64,000 nucleotides of DNA from Vibrio proteolyticus NBRC 13287 (GCF_000467125.1 NZ_BATJ01000022.1:1-64000), one strand, 5' to 3'; counted from the stretch's first letter, positions 36,100 through 44,187 are shown. A program made the numbers and translations. The notes: generated by a model not told the origin, from the sequence alone.

Positions 36100-36225
36100 A
36101 GGCGCTCCTTATCGTTTGTTACCAACTTGTTAATTAAGTTAAAACAAATTGATCTGTTTGCCAAGGGGTTATTGAATATTTTTTCTCCAGCAGTATTATT
36201 TAGCCTCTCCAGACGTATTTAAGAG

Positions 36226-36480
36226 ATGACCATGACATTCAATGCAGAGCAGGCAACCCTAACGTTAGAGGCAGAAGGACTTCGCTGCCCGGAGCCGGTG
36301 ATGATGGTCAGGAAGACAATTCGTAACATGCAGGACGGGGATGTGTTACTGGTGAAAGCGGACGACCCGTCAACAACCCGTGATATTCCCAGCTTCTGTC
36401 GTTTTATGGATCACCAGTTGATGGCCGCGCAAACCGACACCCTGCCCTATCAGTATTTGATCAAGAAAGGGCTCAACTGA
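36226..36480 (+). CDS. tusA: Sulfurtransferase TusA
   Basis: Cytosolic sulfur carrier that accepts persulfide from IscS and passes it to TusBCD for mnm5s2U tRNA thiolation. 84 residues (a second in-frame ATG two codons in would give 82). The active-site motif LRCPEPVMMVRKTIR with the reactive cysteine near residue 20 is intact, and the C-terminal YLIKKG end is typical. A single-gene unit ended by a terminator. Confidence 0.95.
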   Translation: MTMTFNAEQATLTLEAEGLRCPEPVMMVRKTIRNMQDGDVLLVKADDPSTTRDIPSFCRFMDHQLMAAQTDTLPYQYLIKKGLN

Positions 36481-36494
36481 GCGCGAGACCAATG

Positions 36495-36523
36495 TAAAAA
36501 AGGCTGCCTCTGGCAGCCTTTTT
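36495..36523. terminator. Terminator shared by tusA and the next leftward gene
   Basis: AAAAAAGGCTGCC/GGCAGCCTTTTT stem with 4-nt loop, A-run and T-run on both sides. It ends tusA and lies 2 bp beyond the stop of the convergent 86-residue gene. Confidence 0.93.
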
Positions 36524-36524
36524 G

Positions 36525-36785
36525 TTATTCATCATAATCGATGCGATGTACCTCAGCCTGTAACTGTTGGAGTTGCTGTTTCATCGCTCGCATCTCTTTG
36601 TGCATCGGGATGATATGCGCGACCCGAATCCAGGCTTCGACAGTCAAACCGGTCAGGATGATCGCACCGGCCACCATGGGCAACCACATATCGGTTAACG
36701 CCATGCCCAACAGCGTTAACACCAGTCCAAAGGTAAACAAATAGCTCTGACTTTTCGGGGTCATCCCCATATAACGTGTCAGCAT
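36525..36785 (-). CDS. Small two-helix membrane protein, 86 residues
   Basis: Started at the ATG encoding MLTRYMGMTPKSQSYLF, with GGAGGG 8-13 bases upstream. Two hydrophobic helices (about 14-30 and 34-52) precede a C-terminal heptad-like tail (EMRAMKQQLQQLQAEVHRI) likely to form a coiled coil. Not recognised; function unknown. Confidence 0.75.
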   Translation of the reverse strand: MLTRYMGMTPKSQSYLFTFGLVLTLLGMALTDMWLPMVAGAIILTGLTVEAWIRVAHIIPMHKEMRAMKQQLQQLQAEVHRIDYDE

Positions 36786-36940
36786 ACTTCTGCCCTCCCG
36801 CCACCAAGTACATGATAAAAGTAGCATGACCTTGATGGCCCTGATAGCTCAGCGCTTATGCAAATCCGGCTTTTCTCTCAGAGTATGATCTGGCGCAAAC
36901 ATCGCTGATTTGCTGTGTTTTAACCCCATTTTCGCGTCAG

Positions 36941-37498
36941 TTAGGAAAAGAACGCCGCACCGATGGCCAGAATAACGAACAGGATCGCGGTGACTTTACG
37001 GATCAGATTTAACGGGAGCTTATCGGCCGACAATCTGCCAAGCAGTACCACTGGCACATTCGCCAGCAACATCCCCAACGTGGTGCCCACAATCACCCAG
37101 CCCAGAGCATCGGCGTACTGTGCGCCAAGAATCGACGTCGCAATCTGAGTTTTATCGCCGATTTCCGCCACAAAAAACGCGATAAAGCTGGCGATAAACG
37201 GTCCGCGACTGGATATCGACTCATCGTCATCGAGTTTATCCGGGATCAACACCCAACCGGCCATAACGAGGAAACTGATCACCAGAACCCACTTGAGGAT
37301 TTCGGGGGACAGAAAATCGGCGACCACCACACCAAGCCAGGCGGCCAGGGCGTGATTGGCCAGGGTCGCGGCCAAAATCGCAGCAATGATGGGTAACGGT
37401 TTACGATAACGGCTTGCCAGCAGTAGAGACAGCAATTGGGTCTTATCGCCAATTTCGGCTAAGGCCACCGTAGTAATTGAAATAGCTAAAACGCTCAC
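36941..37498 (-). CDS. mneA: Manganese exporter MneA (UPF0016/GDT1 family)
   Basis: A 185-residue inner-membrane protein of the UPF0016 (TMEM165/Gdt1) family with the two family signatures EIGDKTQLLSLLLASRY (N-terminal half) and EIGDKTQIATSILGAQY (C-terminal half), and six hydrophobic segments. The V. cholerae orthologue MneA exports Mn2+. The start is a GTG encoding MSVLAIS; an ATG-TCG-TGA mini-frame overlaps it. The ribosome site is weak, consistent with control by the RNA element upstream. Confidence 0.93.
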   Translation of the reverse strand: MSVLAISITTVALAEIGDKTQLLSLLLASRYRKPLPIIAAILAATLANHALAAWLGVVVADFLSPEILKWVLVISFLVMAGWVLIPDKLDDDESISSRGPFIASFIAFFVAEIGDKTQIATSILGAQYADALGWVIVGTTLGMLLANVPVVLLGRLSADKLPLNLIRKVTAILFVILAIGAAFFS

Positions 37499-37535
37499 GA
37501 CATGCTCTTTGGGGCAGGGATTATAATTTTAACCG

Positions 37536-37698
37536 TAGACAAACCTCGCGCCCCACCCCGGTTCACGATGTTTGTCTAAGGTCTTGCTAAACCCATCCAG
37601 CGATGAGCCTCGAACGCCATGGTGATTTGGCACCAATTATGTTGACGGACGAACCAGATAACCAAGAATGGTGACCGGGTAAGCTACTCCCCAAAGAC
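37536..37698 (-). promoter_or_regulatory. Probable yybP-ykoY manganese riboswitch upstream of mneA
   Basis: The minus-strand leader of mneA starts with GGGGAGTAG (37692-37684) and contains CGTCAACAT (37647-37639) and GCAAGACCTT (37587-37578), sequence blocks shared with yybP-ykoY leaders of enterobacterial mntP and alx genes. Downstream, TTAGACAAAC (37579-37570) can pair with GTTTGTCTA (37544-37536) in what may be the expression platform before the GTG start. The expected behaviour is activation by Mn2+. A covariance-model search would settle the identity. Confidence 0.75.
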
Positions 37699-37704
37699 GG
37701 CGGA

Positions 37705-37733
37705 ATTCTAATCAGGCTAACGCCAGATCTCAA
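37705..37733 (-). promoter_or_regulatory. mneA leader promoter
   Basis: TTGAGA (37733-37728) and TAGAAT (37710-37705) with 17-bp spacing on the minus strand. A start about 7 nt downstream puts the first conserved riboswitch block within the first ten or so nucleotides of the RNA. Confidence 0.75.
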
Positions 37734-37980
37734 GTAAGAAATCCATCAAAAGTGGCCTTTTTGGCGATTTCCGAACAATAAACACAATAAATTCCACTAA
37801 AAGACATTTTTGACTACGAATTAAGCAAGATTAGCCCTACTCCCATGCAGAATATCTCGGTATACTTGATCGTTATTTTATTCAACCGTCATTACTCAAC
37901 ATGGCTGACCAAAGGTGGTGTTCACCACTCGTTATCGGGCGGTCATCATGAGTAACCGAACAATTGCGCGAACCTGACTT
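37734..37980 (+). other. glyQ upstream region
   Basis: AT-rich non-coding region between the mneA promoter and glyQ. A TATACT hexamer at about 37861-37866 could be the glyQ -10, but I see no convincing -35. No T-box or other leader RNA is recognisable. Confidence 0.4.
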
Positions 37981-38898
37981 ATGCAAAAATACGATATCAA
38001 AACCTTCCAGGGAATGATCCTCGCGCTGCAGGATTATTGGGCTCAAAATGGTTGTACCATTGTTCAACCACTGGATATGGAAGTGGGTGCGGGTACCTCT
38101 CACCCAATGACCTGTCTGCGAGCACTTGGCCCAGAGCCAATGTCGACCGCTTATGTACAACCTTCACGTCGTCCGACCGATGGCCGCTACGGTGAGAACC
38201 CGAACCGTCTTCAGCACTACTACCAATTCCAGGTCGCGCTGAAACCATCGCCAGACAATATCCAAGAGTTGTACCTTGGCTCCCTTGAAGTTCTTGGTAT
38301 CGACCCACTGGTTCACGACATCCGTTTCGTCGAAGACAACTGGGAAAACCCGACACTGGGCGCCTGGGGTCTGGGCTGGGAAGTGTGGCTCAACGGCATG
38401 GAAGTCACTCAGTTCACTTACTTCCAGCAAGTTGGCGGCCTGGAATGCAAACCGGTAACCGGTGAGATCACTTACGGTATTGAACGTCTGGCAATGTACA
38501 TCCAAGAAGTCGACTCGGTTTACGACCTGGTTTGGAATATCGCCCCAGACGGCAGCGCTGTGACTTACGGTGATATCTTCCACCAAAACGAAGTCGAGCA
38601 ATCAACCTACAACTTCGAACACGCCGATGTCGATTTCCTGTTCAGCTTCTTCGAGCAGTGTGAAAAAGAGTGTAAAAAGTTGCTTGAGCTTGAAAAGCCA
38701 CTGCCACTACCTGCTTACGAGCGCATCCTGAAAGCAGGTCACGCATTCAACCTACTGGACGCACGCAAAGCGATCTCAGTGACTGAGCGTCAACGTTACA
38801 TCCTGCGCATCCGCAATCTGACCAAAGCAGTAGCAGAAGCATACTACGCATCGCGTGAAGCACTGGGCTTCCCAATGTGTAAGAAAGAACAAGCGTAA
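37981..38898 (+). CDS. glyQ: Glycyl-tRNA synthetase alpha subunit GlyQ
   Basis: Catalytic subunit of the alpha2beta2 class II glycyl-tRNA synthetase; 305 residues, the usual length. The opening MQKYDIKTFQGMILALQDYWAQNGCTI segment and the motif 2-like and motif 3-like regions (QYQ.., GITYGIERLAMY) are intact. Co-transcribed with glyS, which starts 13 bp downstream. Confidence 0.98.
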   Translation: MQKYDIKTFQGMILALQDYWAQNGCTIVQPLDMEVGAGTSHPMTCLRALGPEPMSTAYVQPSRRPTDGRYGENPNRLQHYYQFQVALKPSPDNIQELYLGSLEVLGIDPLVHDIRFVEDNWENPTLGAWGLGWEVWLNGMEVTQFTYFQQVGGLECKPVTGEITYGIERLAMYIQEVDSVYDLVWNIAPDGSAVTYGDIFHQNEVEQSTYNFEHADVDFLFSFFEQCEKECKKLLELEKPLPLPAYERILKAGHAFNLLDARKAISVTERQRYILRIRNLTKAVAEAYYASREALGFPMCKKEQA

Positions 38899-38911
38899 GG
38901 GGTAAAGTCAC

Positions 38912-40978
38912 ATGGCAAAAGAATTTCTAATCGAGCTGGGTACCGAAGAGCTACCACCAACGCAACTTCGCACTCTGGCGGAAGCATTCGCAGCAAACTT
39001 CGAAGCAGAACTCAAAGACGCGGAGCTTGCGCACGAAGGTGTAAAATGGTTCGCGGCGCCTCGTCGTCTGGCACTAAAAGTAGCGGCATTGGCAGAAAGC
39101 CAATCAGACAAAGTGGTTGAAAAACGTGGTCCTGCGGTTTCTGCAGCGTTTGACGCGGAAGGCAACCCAACCAAAGCAGCTCAAGGCTGGGCTCGTGGTT
39201 GTGGCATTACGGTTGACCAAGCGGATCGCATGGTAACCGACAAAGGTGAATGGCTACTGTTCAAACAAGAAGTGAAAGGTCAGCCAACGTCTGAGATCAT
39301 CGTTGAACTGGCAGCAAAAGCACTAGCAAACCTGCCGATCGCAAAACCAATGCGCTGGGGTAACAAGACGACTCAATTTATCCGCCCAGTGAAAACGCTA
39401 ACCATGCTGATGGGCAGCGATCTCATTGAAGGTGAGATCCTCGGCGTAGCGTCAAGCCGCACCATCCGTGGTCACCGCTTCATGGGTGAGCAAGAGTTCA
39501 CTATCGATTCTGCTGAGCAATACCCTGCGATCCTAGAAGAGCGCGGGAAAGTGATGGCCGATTACGAAGCGCGTAAAGCCATCATCCTCGCGGACGCACA
39601 AAAAGCGGCAGCAGAAGTTGGCGGTATCGCGGATCTAGAAGATGACCTAGTAGAAGAAGTTACGTCTCTGGTTGAATGGCCAGTGGTACTAACCGCGAAG
39701 TTCGAAGAAGAGTTCCTAAAAGTGCCTTCTGAAGCCCTGGTTTACACCATGAAAGGTGACCAGAAGTACTTCCCTGTTTATGACGAAAACAAGAAGCTAC
39801 TACCTAACTTCATCTTCGTATCGAACATCGAATCAAAAGAACCTCGTTACGTAATCGAAGGTAACGAGAAAGTGGTTCGTCCTCGTCTTGCTGATGCTGA
39901 ATTCTTCTTCAACACTGACCGTAAGCGTCCGCTTATCGACCGTCTGCCTGAACTAGAGCAAGCGATCTTCCAAAAGCAACTGGGTACGATCAAAGACAAA
40001 ACCGACCGCATCACTGAACTTGCTGGCTACATCGCTGAGCAAATCGATGCTGACGTTGAGAAATCGAAGCGCGCTGGCCTGCTAGCTAAGTGTGACCTAA
40101 TGACCTCAATGGTATTCGAATTTACCGATACTCAAGGTGTCATGGGTATGCACTACGCGCGCCACGACGGTGAAGCGGAAGAAGTGGCCGTCGCACTGAA
40201 CGAACAGTACATGCCGCGTTTCGCCGGTGATGAGCTGCCATCCAACGGCGTGTCAACGGCCGTCGCAATGGCAGACAAACTGGACACTATCGTCGGTATC
40301 TTCGGTATCGGTCAGGCGCCAAAAGGCAGCGACCCATTTGCCCTGCGCCGCGCATCGCTCGGTGTACTGCGTATCATCGTAGAATACGGCTACCACCTAG
40401 ATCTTGTTGACCTAGTCGCAAAAGCGAAATCACTGTTTGGTGAGCGTCTAACCAACGACAACGTTGAGCAAGACGTGATTGAATTCATGCTGGGTCGTTT
40501 CCGTGCCTGGTATCAGGACGAAGGCTTCAGTGTGGATGTGATTCAGGCGGTCCTGGCGCGTCATCCGACCAAACCCGCAGACTTCGACCAACGCGTGAAA
40601 GCGGTTTCTCACTTCCGTGAACTGGAAGCGGCGGAGTCTCTCGCAGCAGCAAACAAACGTGTCGGTAACATTCTGGCGAAATTCGACGGCGAACTGGCCG
40701 CAGACATCGACCTGGCACTGCTACAGGAAGACGCAGAGAAAGCACTAGCGGAAAGCGTTGAAGTGATGACAGAAGCACTAGAGCCGGCCTTTGCTACGGG
40801 TAACTACCAACAAGCGTTGAGCAAGCTCGCTGACCTGCGTGAGCCGGTGGATGCGTTCTTCGACAACGTTATGGTTATGGCCGATGACGAAGCGCTGAAA
40901 AAGAACCGTCTGACCCTGCTGAACAACCTGCGTAACCTGTTCCTAAAAATCGCCGACATTTCGCTATTGCAAAAATAA
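38912..40978 (+). CDS. glyS: Glycyl-tRNA synthetase beta subunit GlyS
   Basis: The tRNA-binding beta subunit, 688 residues, with an HD-like domain in the centre and a C-terminal anticodon-binding/DALR-type helical region. Leucine CTA and Ala GCA/Pro CCA codons are much more frequent here than in flanking genes such as trkH or avtA, probably reflecting the codon preference of highly expressed Vibrio genes (atpE shows the same). Confidence 0.98.
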   Translation: MAKEFLIELGTEELPPTQLRTLAEAFAANFEAELKDAELAHEGVKWFAAPRRLALKVAALAESQSDKVVEKRGPAVSAAFDAEGNPTKAAQGWARGCGITVDQADRMVTDKGEWLLFKQEVKGQPTSEIIVELAAKALANLPIAKPMRWGNKTTQFIRPVKTLTMLMGSDLIEGEILGVASSRTIRGHRFMGEQEFTIDSAEQYPAILEERGKVMADYEARKAIILADAQKAAAEVGGIADLEDDLVEEVTSLVEWPVVLTAKFEEEFLKVPSEALVYTMKGDQKYFPVYDENKKLLPNFIFVSNIESKEPRYVIEGNEKVVRPRLADAEFFFNTDRKRPLIDRLPELEQAIFQKQLGTIKDKTDRITELAGYIAEQIDADVEKSKRAGLLAKCDLMTSMVFEFTDTQGVMGMHYARHDGEAEEVAVALNEQYMPRFAGDELPSNGVSTAVAMADKLDTIVGIFGIGQAPKGSDPFALRRASLGVLRIIVEYGYHLDLVDLVAKAKSLFGERLTNDNVEQDVIEFMLGRFRAWYQDEGFSVDVIQAVLARHPTKPADFDQRVKAVSHFRELEAAESLAAANKRVGNILAKFDGELAADIDLALLQEDAEKALAESVEVMTEALEPAFATGNYQQALSKLADLREPVDAFFDNVMVMADDEALKKNRLTLLNNLRNLFLKIADISLLQK

Positions 40979-41022
40979 CGTGCTGCAATCGACATGAGTT
41001 GTCGACATAAAGGCAACGATGT

Positions 41023-41056
41023 AAGCCCAACTCCTCGGAGTTGGGCTTTGTTTTAT
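41023..41056 (+). terminator. Terminator after glyQS
   Basis: AAGCCCAACTCC/GGAGTTGGGCTT, 12-bp perfect stem with a 2-nt centre, then TGTTTT. Lies about 45 bp after the glyS stop. Confidence 0.88.
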
Positions 41057-41187
41057 CTGTTGCACGGAATTAGTGCTTTTCGTCGCCCAGCCATTCAGGT
41101 ATGTTCAAGGATTACTCTGTTCGCCAGCCACGCACTGGCGCTTCTACACTGATCAAAGCAATCACAATGAATTAGGTAAAATCAGCA

Positions 41188-42438
41188 ATGCAATTCTCTA
41201 AGTTTGGTGAAAAGTTTAATCGATACTCCGGTATTACGCAGTTAATGGATGACTTAAATGATGGCCTGCGCACACCTGGTGCCATCATGCTCGGCGGAGG
41301 CAACCCGGCCGCCATCCCGGCCATGCTCGATTACTTTCACCGAGCCTGTGAGGAAATGCTCGAAAATGGCGATCTGGTGGCCGCGCTGGCGAACTACGAC
41401 GGCCCGCAGGGAAAGAATGTGCTGGTGAAAGCGCTGGCAGCGTTACTGCGCGACACCTATGGCTGGCACATCAGTGAAAAGAACATCAGCCTGACCAACG
41501 GCAGCCAAAGCGGCTTCTTCTACCTGTTTAATCTGCTGGCTGGTAAACAGGCCGATGGCTCACATAAAAAAATTCTGTTGCCACTCGCTCCGGAATACAT
41601 AGGGTACGGTGATGCCGGTGTGGACGAAAACATCTTCGTCTCCTACCACCCGGAAATCGAACTGCTGGATAACCGCCTGTTTAAATACCATGTCGACTTC
41701 GAGCAACTGACCATCGACGACTCCGTGGCGGCGATTTGTGCTTCTCGCCCGACCAACCCGACCGGCAACGTCCTGACAGACGAAGAGATCCGCAAACTGG
41801 ATCGGTTAGCGCGCGCCAATGACATTCCGCTGATCATCGACAATGCCTACGGCCTGCCGTTCCCTAACATCATTTTTGAAGACGTACAGCCATTTTGGAA
41901 TGAGAACACCATTCTTTGCATGAGCCTGTCCAAACTCGGCCTGCCTGGCGTGCGCTGCGGGATTGTGATTGCCAGTGAAGCCATCACACAAGCGATGACC
42001 AACATGAACGGGATCATCAGCCTGGCTCCGGGGAGCGTCGGTCCGGCTTTGGCCCACCATATGATTGAAAAAGGCGATCTGCTGACACTGAGCACTGAAG
42101 TGATCAAGCCCTTTTACCAGCAGAAATCCCAACGCGCGGTAGAACTGCTGCAAGCCGCTATCAGTGATGAACGCTTCCGGATCCATAAACCGGAAGGGGC
42201 GATGTTCCTGTGGTTGTGGTTTGATGAGTTGCCCATCACCACCATGGAACTGTATCAACGCCTCAAGGCACGTGGGGTGCTGATTGTACCGGGCGAGTAT
42301 TTCTTTATCGGCCAGGAAGACGAATGGGCGCATGCGCATCAGTGTCTGCGAATGAACTACGTTCAGGACGACGACAAAATGCAGCTAGGGATCGCGGCCA
42401 TCGCCGAAGAGGTGGAAAAGGCCTACCGGGAAGGGTGA
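41188..42438 (+). CDS. avtA: Valine-pyruvate aminotransferase AvtA
   Basis: PLP fold type I transaminase that makes alanine from pyruvate using valine as donor. 416 residues that follow E. coli AvtA along its length: FGEKFNRYSGITQLMDDLND at the N-terminus, ANYDGPQGK, NPTGNV, the aspartate in IIDNAYG and the PLP lysine in SLSKLGLPG. It converges with ibpA at a shared terminator. Confidence 0.95.
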   Translation: MQFSKFGEKFNRYSGITQLMDDLNDGLRTPGAIMLGGGNPAAIPAMLDYFHRACEEMLENGDLVAALANYDGPQGKNVLVKALAALLRDTYGWHISEKNISLTNGSQSGFFYLFNLLAGKQADGSHKKILLPLAPEYIGYGDAGVDENIFVSYHPEIELLDNRLFKYHVDFEQLTIDDSVAAICASRPTNPTGNVLTDEEIRKLDRLARANDIPLIIDNAYGLPFPNIIFEDVQPFWNENTILCMSLSKLGLPGVRCGIVIASEAITQAMTNMNGIISLAPGSVGPALAHHMIEKGDLLTLSTEVIKPFYQQKSQRAVELLQAAISDERFRIHKPEGAMFLWLWFDELPITTMELYQRLKARGVLIVPGEYFFIGQEDEWAHAHQCLRMNYVQDDDKMQLGIAAIAEEVEKAYREG

Positions 42439-42458
42439 GAGAAACAACCTTCTCCGCA

Positions 42459-42487
42459 CAAAAAAGAGCGCCTATGGCGCTCTTTCT
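42459..42487. terminator. Bidirectional terminator avtA / ibpA
   Basis: AGAGCGCC/GGCGCTCT stem with TAT loop; TTTCTC on the plus side, a run of six T on the minus side. Stronger for ibpA. Confidence 0.88.
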
Positions 42488-42511
42488 CACTCTATACACT
42501 CACTCTTATGC

Positions 42512-42946
42512 TCAGCGATTTTCCAGCAGTTGATTACCGATAGTAATTTTGCGTGGCTGCATCGCTTCCGGAATTTCACGCACCAGGTCAATGTGCAGCA
42601 AGCCGTTTTCCATCGATGCACCCGTCACTTTGACGTAGTCCGCCAACTGGAACTTACGTTCAAAATCACGCTCTGCAATGCCTTGATAAACGTAATTTTT
42701 GCCTTCTTCCGCGTTACGTTCACCCTTCACGATCAACATGTTCTCGTTTTGTGTCAGATCGAGCTGTTGCTCAGAAAAACCCGCCACCGCCATGGTGATA
42801 CGGTAGTTGTGCTCGTCTTTCTGCTCAATATTGTAAGGAGGGTAACCACCAGAGGAGCTTTTGGCGGTGTTCGCTTCCATCAGGTTGAACAGACGATCGA
42901 AGCCAATGGCATTACGGTATAGTGGTGAGAAATCTACATTACGCAT
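42512..42946 (-). CDS. ibpA: Small heat shock protein IbpA (Hsp20)
   Basis: ATP-independent holdase of the alpha-crystallin family, 144 residues. The start MRNVDFSPLYRNAIGFDRLF, the alpha-crystallin core (about 36-125) with GERNAEEGKNYVYQGIAERDFERKFQLAD and the C-terminal IxI-type tail (ITI in PRKITIGNQ) are recognisable. One ibp gene is visible here rather than an ibpAB pair. Translation is probably heat-controlled (see the leader feature). Confidence 0.95.
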   Translation of the reverse strand: MRNVDFSPLYRNAIGFDRLFNLMEANTAKSSSGGYPPYNIEQKDEHNYRITMAVAGFSEQQLDLTQNENMLIVKGERNAEEGKNYVYQGIAERDFERKFQLADYVKVTGASMENGLLHIDLVREIPEAMQPRKITIGNQLLENR

Positions 42947-43020
42947 AAAATCTATCCTCTTAATTTAAGCAATAGTCTTAGCCCAGATGAACTTCATCCC
43001 GATGGCGTGTTGATGCAAAC
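42947..43020 (-). promoter_or_regulatory. Probable ROSE-like RNA thermometer in the ibpA leader
   Basis: On the minus strand the leader has TTGCT (42972-42968) placed to pair imperfectly with the ribosome site AGGAT (42958-42954), 7 bases before the ibpA ATG. The U(U/C)GCU motif opposite the Shine-Dalgarno is the defining core of ROSE elements, which control E. coli ibpA and ibpB. A further small hairpin (GATGA/TCATC) lies upstream. I could not find a good sigma-32 promoter with certainty. Confidence 0.6.
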
Positions 43021-43253
43021 AACTTCGCCGAGCTAAGCATTCCAGATCATTCCACAGGCCTTGGTTTGGCGCGGAGACATGATAAGGAATCGTCAGTCAG
43101 GTTGTATGCCAAAACGCAGTCTCCTCCACAGAGCGAGCAGGTGTTGGCGATGTCAGAGGGCTGTGCTTCTAGTCTCTAGCAAGCCAGTCATCCCCTTCAC
43201 TATTAGATATAAGGGCACAAAAATGGCTTTCAAGGGGAAAAATGAAAATTTTA
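43021..43253. other. Intergenic region ibpA to small basic gene
   Basis: About 230 bp without a convincing gene. A 21-codon frame at 43223-43288 (+) has an AAGGG site but runs into the hairpin of the opposite unit, and a longer 75-codon frame here lacks family resemblance. Promoter elements for ibpA should lie at its left part. Confidence 0.4.
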
Positions 43254-43281
43254 ATCAGCCCGCGGATCGTCACGGGCTGAT
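43240..43281 (-). terminator. Probable terminator for the GreA/B-like operon
   Basis: ATCAGCCCG and CGGGCTGAT (43254-43262, 43273-43281) form a perfect 9-bp stem; on the minus strand it is followed by TAAAATTTT and more T. It lies 13 bp after the stop of the 38-residue gene. Confidence 0.6.
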
Positions 43282-43293
43282 GGGGTAATCCGC

Positions 43294-43410
43294 TTACTTG
43301 CGAGAAGATTTACGCGCTTTTATTACGCTTTGCTCTGCCGCTTTCTCCTGCTTTAGCTTGCGTTTTTCTTTCAGACTTAACTGGGGTTGTTTCTTCTCTT
43401 GCTTACTCAT
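43294..43410 (-). CDS. Small basic protein, 38 residues
   Basis: A 38-residue Lys/Arg-rich hydrophilic protein (MSKQEKKQPQLSLKEKRKLK followed by an equally basic end). Its ATG overlaps the stop codon of the GreA/B-like gene (ATGA), and AGAGGTGA lies just upstream, so translation is likely coupled. A terminator-like hairpin follows. No family is recognised; the composition suggests nucleic-acid or ribosome contact, which is inference. Confidence 0.7.
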   Translation of the reverse strand: MSKQEKKQPQLSLKEKRKLKQEKAAEQSVIKARKSSRK

Positions 43411-43907
43411 GACTTCACCTCTGTTGACTGACATAACCGACAGCCGCACACCGACAACAACGCGGGTGGGCGTGACGAATGCACAATATCGGTAATCACA
43501 AAACGGCGCCGCTGATGGAACAGGATCATGTCGAACTCGTCCTGTAAAACCCGCCCCAATAGCTGGGCACCCAAATGAGAATCCACGGCCAGCTGGCCAC
43601 TCAGAGGCCGGCTTTTATCGGCGTTGACTAACGTGACTCGATAATGATGACGGCGTTCGATATCCATCAGCCCTACCCGATCACCGACAGCAATGCGGGC
43701 ACCGTTGTGGCAATCGGCCTGTTGATCATAGCGTTCAAACAGCGCCAACAAGCGCAGCGGAGACTGATAGGTTAAAAAGCGACTGGTGAACCACCAGGTA
43801 CGCAGTGCCGGGGCGTATGCCGACCATCTACGTGCCAACACGATGACTTCCTTCTCAAGACCTTGTTTTAGCGATAATTGCGATACATAGAGCCGGAAGT
43901 GCCTCAC
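43407..43907 (-). CDS. GreA/GreB C-terminal-domain-like protein (Rnk-like)
   Basis: The second half (about residues 75-148) fits the FKBP-like C-terminal domain of GreA/GreB/Rnk: VGDRVGLMDIE, a central SGQLAVDSHLGAQLLGRVLQDEFDMIL and FVITDIV. The acidic-tipped coiled coil of true Gre factors is missing; the N-terminal 70 residues are short and helical, like Rnk. The start is uncertain: the GTG at 43907 lies inside a perfect 12-bp hairpin without a good ribosome site, whereas a GTG at 43841 has AGAAGGAAG 5-13 bases upstream and would give 144 residues. It may bind RNA polymerase. Confidence 0.72.
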   Translation of the reverse strand: MRHFRLYVSQLSLKQGLEKEVIVLARRWSAYAPALRTWWFTSRFLTYQSPLRLLALFERYDQQADCHNGARIAVGDRVGLMDIERRHHYRVTLVNADKSRPLSGQLAVDSHLGAQLLGRVLQDEFDMILFHQRRRFVITDIVHSSRPPALLSVCGCRLCQSTEVKS

Positions 43908-43916
43908 TTCCGGCTC
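43890..43916. repeat. Perfect 12-bp inverted repeat over the GreA/B-like start
   Basis: GAGCCGGAAGTG and its complement CACTTCCGGCTC are separated by 3 nt. On the minus-strand transcript the upstream GTG start codon (43907-43905) would be locked in this hairpin. There is no T-run, so it is not a typical terminator. Confidence 0.7.
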
Positions 43917-44136
43917 AGTCCAGGAACCTCGTCACCATGTGTGTTCTCCGCAAGTTGGTGGGTGTTCTAGCACTATAACCAGAGCCCAAAAGAAAGCAAA
44001 AGCGCCGCCTCGAACAAAATGGCAAGAAACCGGTAAAACAGACAGAAAATGGCACGCGGGGATCAGAAAGTGGCAGTAAACTCGGAAAAACCACCAGAGC
44101 TGGAATAAAGTGGCGATTTGCACCGTCGACAAAAAC

Positions 44137-44166
44137 AAAAAAGCAGCGATGTATCGCTGCTTTTTT
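44137..44166. terminator. Terminator after gyrB
   Basis: AAAAAAGCAGCGA/TCGCTGCTTTTTT with a 4-nt loop; symmetric A/T flanks. Closes the dnaA-dnaN-recF-gyrB unit on the minus strand. The 220 bp between it and the GreA/B-like gene hold no credible gene. Confidence 0.92.
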
Positions 44167-44187
44167 CATACGAGATGTTAACGCGAG

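Noticed and set aside
42947..43080. Sigma-32 promoter for ibpA
   Set aside because: Expected from biology, but I could not find -35 and -10 elements close enough to the heat-shock consensus to report a site.
43061..43288. 75-codon plus-strand frame between ibpA and the small basic gene
   Set aside because: Overlaps the probable ibpA promoter region and the terminator of the opposite unit; composition not protein-like.
43915..44169. 84-codon minus-strand frame after gyrB
   Set aside because: Starts inside the gyrB terminator and ends at the GreA/B-like hairpin; no recognisable product.
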